From positions 1-32,576 of the forward strand of contig JBHHUS010000017.1 of NCBI GenBank assembly GCA_046861615.1: a stretch of 32,576 nucleotides of DNA, read 5' to 3'. The notes under the pieces are model-generated. The model made no database searches. It saw nothing but the letters and a program-made list of their open reading frames with translations, and was not told the origin of the DNA. A program made the translations under genes and the position numbers. Origin of the DNA: CAZNUM01 sp046861615. GTDB taxonomy: Bacteria; Fidelibacterota; Marinisomatia; Marinisomatales; TCS55. Of this stretch, positions 25,816 through 32,576 are shown one piece after another. How positions within the stretch are numbered: position 1 is the first letter of the stretch; the number at the start of each line of letters is the position of its first letter.

Positions 25816-26415
25816 ATGAACCACTTTTCAATTATTACTTTATTTGTTTTTTCTTTATTGTCGGCAAGTACCGGACAAACGGAAAAACAAGCTCCCCAAG
25901 CCCCCGGCTTTACTCCCAGCACAATTGTGAAAAAAATAATTACTGAACGGAAGAATACGCGTGAACCTAAGGCGATTATTGCTCCCGATTTTACCCTGAA
26001 GAAAGTTAACGGAAAATTGTTCCGGTTAAGTGATTTAAAAGGGAAAGTGGTTCTAATGAATTTTTGGGGTACCTGGTGCGGTCCTTGTCGTGCGGAAATC
26101 CCGGATTTGAACAGTTTATATGCGGAGCATAAAAATGAAGGTCTGGAGATCGTTGGAATTACATTAACTTCCGGTACGGAGGCGGATATTGCTAAATTTA
26201 TGAAAGAATGGAAGATGGAATATACCGTTCTCACCGATGTGAAGGGAAATGAGACCATGGAAGTAACCTCCCTGTACGGGAAAGCAATTGGTCAACCAAT
26301 TAACGGACTACCCACAACATTAATAATTAATCGAGAGGGGCAGATTGTCAAAGGTTATATTGGAGCACGGACAAAGGAAATATTTTACAAGGATTTAAAA
26401 CCCTATTTACAGTAA
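25816..26415 (+). CDS. TlpA/ResA-like exported thioredoxin
   Basis: This 199-residue protein has an N-terminal signal sequence (about residues 1-20), a linker of about 35 residues rich in Gln, Lys and Pro, and a thioredoxin-like domain of the TlpA/ResA/AhpC-TSA type. The redox site is WCGPC, with Cys88 and Cys91, in MNFWGTWCGPCRAEIP. The cis-proline region is GLPTTLIINREGQ. The expected role is disulfide reduction in the periplasm, for example for cytochrome c maturation or repair of secreted proteins. The start has a good AAAGGA site (25805-25810). It lies eleven bases after dsbD and three before the M1 peptidase gene, so co-transcription is likely and DsbD is the natural reductant. Confidence 0.92.
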   Translation: MNHFSIITLFVFSLLSASTGQTEKQAPQAPGFTPSTIVKKIITERKNTREPKAIIAPDFTLKKVNGKLFRLSDLKGKVVLMNFWGTWCGPCRAEIPDLNSLYAEHKNEGLEIVGITLTSGTEADIAKFMKEWKMEYTVLTDVKGNETMEVTSLYGKAIGQPINGLPTTLIINREGQIVKGYIGARTKEIFYKDLKPYLQ

Positions 26416-26418
26416 GTA

Positions 26419-29373
26419 ATGGAAAAAATACCCCAATCTAAACCCTGGTATTTGTTCATTCTTTTTCCACTGGTTCTTACGAATCTGCTTTGGGGAAATG
26501 GAGCTTACTGGCAACAGTTTGTTCATTATACTATGAATGTCAAGCTCGATACGGCAGTTCATACGGTTGGCGGGAATTCCCGTATTTTATATGTAAATAA
26601 TTCACCGGATACACTGCATCAGATTTATATGCATCTTTATCCGAACGCCTTTCAGAAAGGGTCAGTTAAACAGCGTGAATACCTGCAGCGACTGGGTCGT
26701 GGGGGCCGGGCGGCAAATTTCACCAAAGGGATGGAATCGTATTTCAGTAAAGTTGATATTCATTCTTTTGCCATTACTCAACAGGGAATCACCCTGGCGG
26801 ATGATTTTAAAATTGATGACACAATTTTAGCAGCCCGGTTGAATAGGGGTCTGGCATCCGGAGATTCAATTATAATTGATCTGGACTGGACCCATCAAAT
26901 CGGTGAACAGGTGGAGCGAGCTGGTCGGGTGGGAAAGCAATATAATTTAGCTCAGTGGTATCCCAAAATGGTGGTCTATGATGAAACCGGCTGGAATAAT
27001 ATACCTTTCCACGCTGAAGGGGAATTTTACGGTGAATTTGGCATCTTTGATGTAACTGTAGACGTTCCAGGCGGCTATATTGTCGGAGCAACCGGCGTGG
27101 TGACCAGCGGTGATCCGGGGTGGGAAAGTGTCCGTGTTGATACAAGCCAACTTTTTGATGAATGGCTCGCTGATTTTGAAGAACAGTATGAAGTGCCGGA
27201 CTCTTCACAACGGCGGGTGGTCACTTTTCATGCTGAAAAAGTACACGATTTTGCCTGGATCACTTCTCCTGATTTTCTCTATGAACATGGAAGCTGGAAC
27301 AATATTGATGTTAATGTTCTGTTCAACCGGAAAAACGGGAAAAAATGGACTAAAAAAGTAGTTGATCGTTCGGAATGGACCCTGGAGTGGCTGAGTACCA
27401 AATTTGGTCTTTACCCCTATCCGCAGGTAACTACTACCGATCGATTAAAGGGCGGCGGGATGGAATATCCCATGCTGGTTATGAATGGCAGCGAATCTGA
27501 GGGTTTAATTGTTCACGAAATCGGCCATATCTGGTTTTATGGTATCCTGGGAAATAATGAGATCCGGGAGGCCTGGCTGGATGAAGGCTTTACAACCTTC
27601 CAAACCAGATGGTATCTGATGAATAAATATGGTCCCCGTGGTTTCGATATCAATAGTGCAACTTATTTGAAGCCCTGGGGAAAAAAGCACTGGAAATTCG
27701 GCAGTAGTCTGGGGCGAAATCAGTGGTACAGTATTCAATATGTTACCGGTGGAAAAGATGAGCCAGTGAGCCGTAGCTCCTATATGTTCAAAGATGGAAG
27801 AGGTTATCGTTTTAACGCTTACACTAAACCATCCCTGATGTTGGATGAGTTAAAATATGTTTTAGGAGATTCGCTGTTCCTGGCAGGAATGCAGGAGTAT
27901 TACCGTCGCTGGAATTTAAAACATACCAATGAAACCAGATTCGTTGATGCAATGGAAGACGTCAGCCGGGATGATTTGGATTGGTTTTTCCGACCCTGGC
28001 TGCATGACACCAGAATCCTGGACTATGGAATTAAAGGGTGGAAAAAAGTCAAACAGGCTGACGGTACCTGGGAAGTGACTTTGAAAATTCATCGCAATGG
28101 AAAGCGTGAATTACCGCAGTTGGTGGAAGTTCAATTAAAGGATGGCTCCACCTATCGGACCTGGTGGCGGAATCAAAAATGGAGAGTAGAGGATGAATTT
28201 ATTTTTTCCGTTCCCGTTGAACCGCTAAGGGCTACCCTGGATCCGGAGGTCAAAACAATCGACGTCGATTTCAGAAATAACTGGACCGGGCGCATGCCCA
28301 CCGAAATGATGTTGTATAAACCGGGGATGAATTATAGACCCCGGAACCGATATGTACTTCAATGGTTTCCTACCCTTCAATATCACCAGAAGGATGGTTA
28401 TCTGCCCGGAATCTGGGTTAACCGGAAATACGGGCCCTGGGAGAATCTGAAGGGGGGTCTGAATGTGGGTACTAAATCGGGAAAAGTTTTCTGGTTTAGC
28501 GAGGGGTGGAGGCGAAATCCATTACGGGACCCGGCTACTATTTTTTCTTACAAAGCCTTTTATCTCGGTGCGGTAGAATCGGCGAGTGCTGATATTATTC
28601 ACATTTTAAACGTATCGCTTCCGCTAACCAGGCTGGATCAGGTATCCTGGGGATTTTCATACGTCAATGTTGTGGATACTACCCGCTCTGATTTGTTCGA
28701 ATACGGGAAAACAACCGTTTTCTCTTCCCGTCTGAATTCTCATTTTGGTTTGGTTGAATCTGAATTACAGCTTGATGTAGCGCCCGGTGGCTGGTCTGAT
28801 TGGAGTTTTGTTCGCATTACAATCATTGATCAGTTTGAACGTCGCCTTAAAAAATTTGGTATCCGGGGCCGGGGAATGGCCGGGGCGATCTGGGCGGATT
28901 CCGATGGTGTCCCTACCCAGGAACGGTACACGGTGGAAGGAGCCGGTTCCGGCGACTTGTACCAGAAATTCTATTTACGGGATAAATCCAGTTTTTATGG
29001 TCAGACCGACCTGCGAAATCAATATCACCTGCCGGGGGATGTCAACCTGAGGGGGTATGCCGGATATCCCGGGGTAGAAAGAGCCGGTTCGGTTTCCCTG
29101 GAAGGTTACTACGCCCAAACAATTGTGGGAGTTTATGCGGAATTAGCTCTGTTTACCGATGTTGGTATTTTAACCGGGTCTAAAACTTTTGATAATGGCA
29201 GAAAATTCTCCAATGATGTATTAATGGATTTTGGATTTGGTTTACGGGTTAAAAAGAATCTGTTTGGTCAGGACTTTTATTTACGGCTGGATCTGCCCTG
29301 GTACTTACAGGAGACGGGGAAAAGTTCCACTGATTTCAGCAACCTGATTTTCAGTTTCCAGAAGAGCATTTAG
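26419..29373 (+). CDS. M1-family metallopeptidase with a C-terminal beta-barrel-like region
   Basis: This 984-residue secreted protein has an N-terminal signal or anchor segment (about residues 8-28). An M1 aminopeptidase-type region follows: a beta-rich N-domain, then GGGMEYP at 345-351 in place of the usual GAMEN, then the zinc site HEIGH with His366, Glu367 and His370, and the third ligand Glu389 in WLDEGF, 18 residues after the second His. From about residue 680 onward the sequence changes to alternating polar and hydrophobic strands. It includes RNQYHLPGDVNLRGYAGYPG, an LALFTDVG strand, FGFGLRVK, and a final strand ending IFSFQKSI. That pattern resembles the end of an Omp85-like or other outer-membrane barrel. 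The peptidase may therefore be displayed at the outer membrane. The peptidase call is firm; the barrel is inferred. Confidence 0.88.
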   Translation: MEKIPQSKPWYLFILFPLVLTNLLWGNGAYWQQFVHYTMNVKLDTAVHTVGGNSRILYVNNSPDTLHQIYMHLYPNAFQKGSVKQREYLQRLGRGGRAANFTKGMESYFSKVDIHSFAITQQGITLADDFKIDDTILAARLNRGLASGDSIIIDLDWTHQIGEQVERAGRVGKQYNLAQWYPKMVVYDETGWNNIPFHAEGEFYGEFGIFDVTVDVPGGYIVGATGVVTSGDPGWESVRVDTSQLFDEWLADFEEQYEVPDSSQRRVVTFHAEKVHDFAWITSPDFLYEHGSWNNIDVNVLFNRKNGKKWTKKVVDRSEWTLEWLSTKFGLYPYPQVTTTDRLKGGGMEYPMLVMNGSESEGLIVHEIGHIWFYGILGNNEIREAWLDEGFTTFQTRWYLMNKYGPRGFDINSATYLKPWGKKHWKFGSSLGRNQWYSIQYVTGGKDEPVSRSSYMFKDGRGYRFNAYTKPSLMLDELKYVLGDSLFLAGMQEYYRRWNLKHTNETRFVDAMEDVSRDDLDWFFRPWLHDTRILDYGIKGWKKVKQADGTWEVTLKIHRNGKRELPQLVEVQLKDGSTYRTWWRNQKWRVEDEFIFSVPVEPLRATLDPEVKTIDVDFRNNWTGRMPTEMMLYKPGMNYRPRNRYVLQWFPTLQYHQKDGYLPGIWVNRKYGPWENLKGGLNVGTKSGKVFWFSEGWRRNPLRDPATIFSYKAFYLGAVESASADIIHILNVSLPLTRLDQVSWGFSYVNVVDTTRSDLFEYGKTTVFSSRLNSHFGLVESELQLDVAPGGWSDWSFVRITIIDQFERRLKKFGIRGRGMAGAIWADSDGVPTQERYTVEGAGSGDLYQKFYLRDKSSFYGQTDLRNQYHLPGDVNLRGYAGYPGVERAGSVSLEGYYAQTIVGVYAELALFTDVGILTGSKTFDNGRKFSNDVLMDFGFGLRVKKNLFGQDFYLRLDLPWYLQETGKSSTDFSNLIFSFQKSI

Positions 29374-29469
29374 TTCACGACAACCGCTTGCGTTTTTTGT
29401 TTTCTGATTCCAGGAACAAAACCGCTCCAACTGCATTCAACGATTCAGTATTAATATAAGAGGAAACCA

Positions 29470-30873
29470 ATGCGATATTTATTTGTTCTGATTACTTTTC
29501 TGACGGGACTACAGTCCCAGAATATTGACCTGAAAGAATTCAGCGGACAGATTGCGGATGTAGCTGAACGTACTAATCCGGCGGTGGTAACGATTCTGAC
29601 CGAGAAAAAAGTCAAATTGGGTGATCTCCACCAGGAAATCCCCTTTAATAACGATTTCTTCCGCTTTTTTAATCCTCAAAACCCGGAACGGGAATTCCGC
29701 ACCAATGCTTTAGGTTCCGGTGTGATTGTCAACAGCCAAAAAGGCTATATTGTTACCAATAATCATGTTGTGGAAGATATGGATAAAGTGACCGTCCGGT
29801 TAATTGATAAGCGGGAATTCAAGGCGGAGATTGTTGGTCGCGATCCAAAGTCTGATGTTGCTATATTAAAAATTAAAGCTGATAATCTTACCGATTTGGG
29901 ATTTGGGGATTCGGATAAACTGCGGGTAGGGGAGTGGGTAATTGCTGTGGGTAGTCCTTTTAGCGTGAATCTGAGTCATACGGTCACACTGGGAATTGTC
30001 AGCGCCAAAGGACGGGGCAATATTTTAGGCCGCAGTGATTTCTACGAAGATTTTATTCAAACCGATGCCGCCATAAATCCGGGGAACAGCGGTGGTGCCC
30101 TGTTGAATCTGGACGGGGAACTGGTGGGGATTAATACGGCGATTTACACCGGTGGATATGATCGATCCAATAAAGGTGTCGGTTTTGCCATCCCTTCTAA
30201 TATGGTGAAAAAAGTGATGAAAGATTTAATTGAAAAGGGACGCGTCATTCGGGCCTGGATTGGCGTGCAGATTCAGCCGCTGGATGATTCCAATGCAAGA
30301 GCGCTGGGTTTGCAGACCAGGGATGGTGCCCTGATTGCCGACGTCGTTAATAATAGTCCGGCGGAAAAAGCCGGGCTTCAAACCGGTGATGTCATTTTAA
30401 TTTTTGACGGTAAAAAGGTTCACAGCGTGGATCATTTAAGAAATATCGTCTCGGCCTCGACTCCCAATAAGCGGTACGATTTAAAAATCGTGCGTGATGG
30501 CCGCGAGAGAGCAATTTCCGTTCGATTGGAGGAAATGCCCGGGGATGATGTTGTTCTGGCTTCAACAAAACAAAAGATTGAAGATTCCAGCATCGGTATA
30601 AAGGTAAAGGATATTTCTAAAACGCTACTGAATGAATATGGTATCTCCGGACGGCCCAAAGGGGTCATCGTGATTAATGTTCAACCGGGTTCTCCGGCGG
30701 CCCGCGTCGGGATTCGACCGGGAGATATCATTACCAGGGTAGGAACAAAACCGGTTTCTGGCTCCCGGGAGTTCAAATCGATGGTGAAAAAAGCAGAAAA
30801 GAATGACGTGGTTCTTCTGCATGTAAAACGCGGTAACGTCGCCCGCTATGTCACCATCGACCTCAGCGAATAA
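29470..30873 (+). CDS. degP: Do/DegP-family periplasmic serine protease
   Basis: This 467-residue protein has a signal peptide (about residues 1-16), a trypsin-like protease domain and two C-terminal PDZ domains (about 262-350 and 370-460), the DegP/MucD layout. The catalytic triad is intact: His99 (VTNNHVVED), Asp129 (KSDVAILK) and Ser207 (NPGNSGGALL). It degrades or refolds damaged envelope proteins. A clear AGAGGA ribosome site precedes the ATG. The 96-base gap before it has an AT-rich stretch (TATTAATATAAG) just upstream that could include a promoter element, but I cannot define one. The next gene is convergent, 16 bases away. DegP and DegQ cannot be separated on this evidence. Confidence 0.95.
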   Translation: MRYLFVLITFLTGLQSQNIDLKEFSGQIADVAERTNPAVVTILTEKKVKLGDLHQEIPFNNDFFRFFNPQNPEREFRTNALGSGVIVNSQKGYIVTNNHVVEDMDKVTVRLIDKREFKAEIVGRDPKSDVAILKIKADNLTDLGFGDSDKLRVGEWVIAVGSPFSVNLSHTVTLGIVSAKGRGNILGRSDFYEDFIQTDAAINPGNSGGALLNLDGELVGINTAIYTGGYDRSNKGVGFAIPSNMVKKVMKDLIEKGRVIRAWIGVQIQPLDDSNARALGLQTRDGALIADVVNNSPAEKAGLQTGDVILIFDGKKVHSVDHLRNIVSASTPNKRYDLKIVRDGRERAISVRLEEMPGDDVVLASTKQKIEDSSIGIKVKDISKTLLNEYGISGRPKGVIVINVQPGSPAARVGIRPGDIITRVGTKPVSGSREFKSMVKKAEKNDVVLLHVKRGNVARYVTIDLSE

Positions 30874-30885
30874 TAAATTCCCGGA

Positions 30886-30912
30886 CCGGCTACCAGAAAA
30901 TCCGGTAGTCGG
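30886..30912. terminator. Hairpin at the convergent degP end, possible terminator
   Basis: CCGGCTACC (30886-30894) pairs with GGTAGTCGG (30904-30912), giving nine base pairs including one G-U around a 9-base loop. It overlaps the stop codon of the leftward gene. On the minus strand the stem is followed within a few bases by GGAATTTATTATT; on the plus strand there is no T-tract. If it terminates, it more likely serves the leftward gene. Confidence 0.35.
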
Positions 30913-31591
30913 AGTTCAGGGGGACCTGTTCAAAGAGGCGGGGGATTACGTCAAATTCGATTTCCGGAATGAACCGGAGGGGATCCGCCAGGACCCAGAC
31001 CTGTTTACCCTGATCCAGCGCCTTTTCCGCCAGCGCCCGCGTGCCTCGCTTGTTAATAAAGAAATGATGGCTCAGGAGGTCGCACCCCACGACGACCAGC
31101 TCTACTTTGGGCACAAAGGCTTCCATTTCCTCGTCCTCCACCACCTTTGCCCGGATATTCCCCTGTTTTAACCGTTCCGCCAGGTCTGCTCCTTCATTTC
31201 CCGGTCCTGAACGGAGACAGTAAACGGTCAATTCCTTCTCTCGGCAGCGCAGGAGTGTTTCCCGTACGTAACTGGAATGGGAAATCGTCATCAGGCGACT
31301 TTGGGGTGCAATGTGGTCGGCGGCCTTTGCCACCACCCGATTAAAATCCTGATCCAGCTGGGTTTGAAAGTAAGCGATGCGTTCCCGGACGGCACCCAGC
31401 GTCTTCAGGTTTTCAATCTGCCGGTGGAAATTCCGGAACACACCCATGACTGGGAAGCGGTCTTTCAACTGTTCCGCTTCGGACTGGATTTGAGCCACCG
31501 ACCGATAACCGGTAAACAGGTCCAGGGTATCCTTGAAGATGGCCGTGGCGCCGCAGTGGTTATCGTTAAGCAGGGCGTGAATTGTAATCAT
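30890..31591 (-). CDS. eIF2B/MtnA-fold protein (IF-2B family), function unknown
   Basis: This 233-residue protein has the C-terminal Rossmann-like domain shared by eIF2B subunits, methylthioribose-1-phosphate isomerase (MtnA) and ribose-1,5-bisphosphate isomerase. The motifs run in the family order: LMTISHSSYVRETLL at about 100-114, VYCLRSGPGNEG at 123-134, VVEDEEM, and VVVGCDLLSHHFFINKRGT with Asp171, Asn180, Lys181 and Thr184. The isomerases add a catalytic cysteine in an HCN-type motif; here that place reads SHSS, which is closer to eIF2B. The N-terminal helical part is shorter than usual. A sugar-phosphate or nucleotide ligand is plausible, but isomerase activity is doubtful. The start is ATG at 31591. 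GC content is about 55% in one counted line, similar to degP. Confidence 0.72.
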   Translation of the reverse strand: MITIHALLNDNHCGATAIFKDTLDLFTGYRSVAQIQSEAEQLKDRFPVMGVFRNFHRQIENLKTLGAVRERIAYFQTQLDQDFNRVVAKAADHIAPQSRLMTISHSSYVRETLLRCREKELTVYCLRSGPGNEGADLAERLKQGNIRAKVVEDEEMEAFVPKVELVVVGCDLLSHHFFINKRGTRALAEKALDQGKQVWVLADPLRFIPEIEFDVIPRLFEQVPLNSDYRIFW

Positions 31592-31655
31592 GTTACTGAA
31601 ATAAACAGTTCAAGTCTTGTACTTGCAGGGACCTATTTTAAATAACATTAATTTT

Positions 31656-31754
31656 TCAGCGAGACGGATTTAATAAGCCGAGCTCTTCTCTTAATTCATT
31701 CCCGGGAATCAACTCATTCTCTTTATTCACAAGCGGTATATTGAATCTCAGCAT
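31656..31754 (-). CDS. Short unexplained ORF, possible gene remnant
   Basis: The 225-base gap between the eIF2B-fold gene and the GIY-YIG gene contains a 32-codon ORF, ATG to TGA. Its end reads ENELIPGNELREELGLL, a charged, protein-like composition. The frame stays open about 13 codons further upstream, and there is no Shine-Dalgarno site before the ATG. It could be a very small gene, or the 3' end of a larger decayed gene. I do not recognise it. The remaining bases (31592-31655 and 31755-31816) hold only a small CAAGT/ACTTG inverted repeat and AT-rich sequence. Confidence 0.3.
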   Translation of the reverse strand: MLRFNIPLVNKENELIPGNELREELGLLNPSR

Positions 31755-31816
31755 CCGTATATTCTTCAAGGAAGGTTTTAAAAGTGAAACTATTCAGAGC
31801 GTGAGACTCAGCCCTC

Positions 31817-32576
31817 TTATACTTCTTCCTTTTCTTTATAAGTTTTTCCTTCTCTGTCTTTCCATTCAATTCTACCATTTGCATTTCTACCCATAACAAT
31901 AGCTGCAGCTGTTGATGGGCTTGAAAATAAATGATCTTTAGAAAAAACGAGTTTCCCGTTGGCTTTTTGGATTATACCCTGTTGAATTAGTTTTTCTCGC
32001 TGATTGATCAATGTTTTTGACATTGAAGGAACTGTTGATTTGGCTATCTGTGATCCTTCAATTACAACAATACCCTCGTTAGTTACGACAGCTTTTGCAT
32101 TTGCACCACGTGCAGCACGAATGAAAAAGAGATATTTTAACTTTTCTTTTTTAGTAACGAGCGGTTCTAGAACCTTATAACCAAGAGTATTAATTAATAT
32201 ACGTAAGTTTGAAATAAACTCTGTCATAACGGCTTGTTCAGGTTCAGAAATAGATGGGCAAGTTGGTTTAGAAGAGTTTAGGATAATATATCTTTTGGCT
32301 GTAATAGCCATTTCATAGAGCTTTGCTTCAAGATATTTTACATGTGCTTTGTTCAAATTTTCGTCTTTACTCATAAATACTATAGCTTCACTCCAAAACT
32401 CAAGTTTCTGGTGCTGGATTAACCTTTTGTATACTTCTTCGGCTTCACCAATGTAAACCGAATCTTCATTAGGGTTTTCCTCTGATTTTCCAAACAGGAA
32501 ATATACACCAGTTTTTAAAAGTTCATTCCGTTTCGCCGATTGTTTAAGCATTTTTCGAGGGATCTTGAAGGCTTTT
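31817..32576 (-). CDS. GIY-YIG nuclease-like protein with DUF4357, N-terminus beyond the window
   Basis: This protein has a GIY-YIG domain (GVYFLFG, then SVYIGEAEEVYKRL about 15 residues later, and LNKAHVKYLEAKL) and a C-terminal DUF4357 region ending EWKDREGKTYKEKEE. DUF4357 proteins of this kind usually carry about 35 further residues before the GIY-YIG domain, ending in a GKAFKIPR-like phrase. Here the frame is open from an internal ATG at 32551 to the window edge and reads KAFKIPRK. The true start is therefore probably outside the window, and I extend the gene to 32576. GIY-YIG domains cut DNA in repair and mobile-element proteins; the function of this subfamily is not established. It is AT-rich (about 30% GC in one line), unlike its neighbour, which hints at transfer. 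Confidence 0.82.
   Translation of the reverse strand, partial: KAFKIPRKMLKQSAKRNELLKTGVYFLFGKSEENPNEDSVYIGEAEEVYKRLIQHQKLEFWSEAIVFMSKDENLNKAHVKYLEAKLYEMAITAKRYIILNSSKPTCPSISEPEQAVMTEFISNLRILINTLGYKVLEPLVTKKEKLKYLFFIRAARGANAKAVVTNEGIVVIEGSQIAKSTVPSMSKTLINQREKLIQQGIIQKANGKLVFSKDHLFSSPSTAAAIVMGRNANGRIEWKDREGKTYKEKEEV

Noticed and set aside
25812..26258. 148-codon open frame on the minus strand
   Set aside because: It lies entirely antisense to the well-supported TlpA-like gene, resembles no family, and is explained by the codon bias of that gene.
31277..31645. 122-codon open frame on the plus strand
   Set aside because: It is mostly antisense to the eIF2B-fold gene, which has conserved motifs in order; the plus-strand product has none.
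1..32576. tRNA, rRNA, CRISPR arrays, insertion sequences, prophage or toxin-antitoxin genes
   Set aside because: I looked on both strands and saw no cloverleaf with a usable anticodon arm, no regularly spaced repeats, no transposase or integrase, and no phage structural genes.

Overview
This window is ordinary bacterial chromosome, densely packed with genes. Many neighbouring genes overlap at their stop and start codons (ATGA, GTGA, TGATG). The organism is Gram-negative: the window encodes an outer-membrane-style beta-barrel domain, a DegP-type periplasmic protease, DsbD, a YajC/Sec component and a lipoprotein cyclophilin. The gene set would fit a member of the FCB superphylum, for example Marinimicrobia/Neomarinimicrobiota or Calditrichota, but this is a guess from gene style and not a demonstrated placement. 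Base composition drifts across the window: about 20-35% GC at the left edge, mid-40s in the middle, 55-60% in degP and its right neighbour, and near 30% again in the last gene (hand counts of single 60-base lines).

Layout. (1) 1-6853 is the end of a surface-glycan locus: a 5'-truncated sulfotransferase, a GT4 glycosyltransferase, a Wzx-like flippase, a YfhO-like glycan-modifying membrane protein and an orphan sensor histidine kinase. The last four are linked by ATGA overlaps. (2) 6937-14833 is a housekeeping run: yajC, def, fmt, rsmB, a kinase-less PASTA protein, a dolichol-kinase/CTP-transferase-like membrane protein, a BatA/VWA membrane protein and hflX. (3) 14834-15077 is a convergent intergenic region holding a large imperfect inverted repeat. 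(4) 15078-20844 holds a dicarboxylate/amino-acid symporter, a DUF255 thioredoxin-domain protein, a sodium:solute symporter and a GNAT acetyltransferase. (5) 20982-23881 is pyrF, pyrE, a cyclophilin lipoprotein and a patatin-like phospholipase. (6) 23930-30873 is an envelope redox and proteolysis run: dsbD, a TlpA-like thioredoxin, an M1 peptidase with a C-terminal barrel-like region, and degP. (7) 30890-32576 holds an eIF2B-fold protein, a short unexplained ORF and a GIY-YIG/DUF4357 protein cut by the window edge.

How the genes fit together. Region 1 would build, flip and decorate a sulfated surface polysaccharide. Region 2 couples nascent-protein maturation (formylation by Fmt, deformylation by Def), rRNA methylation and ribosome rescue (HflX) with envelope functions. 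Region 6 looks like an electron path from DsbD to a TlpA-type thioredoxin, next to secreted proteases. No tRNA, rRNA, CRISPR array, insertion sequence or phage module was seen. No intergenic stretch exceeds 300 bases. I found no clear new multi-gene system. The best leads are the M1-barrel fusion, the kinase-less PASTA gene in what is often the PrkC position, the YfhO-coupled orphan kinase and the convergent inverted repeat.
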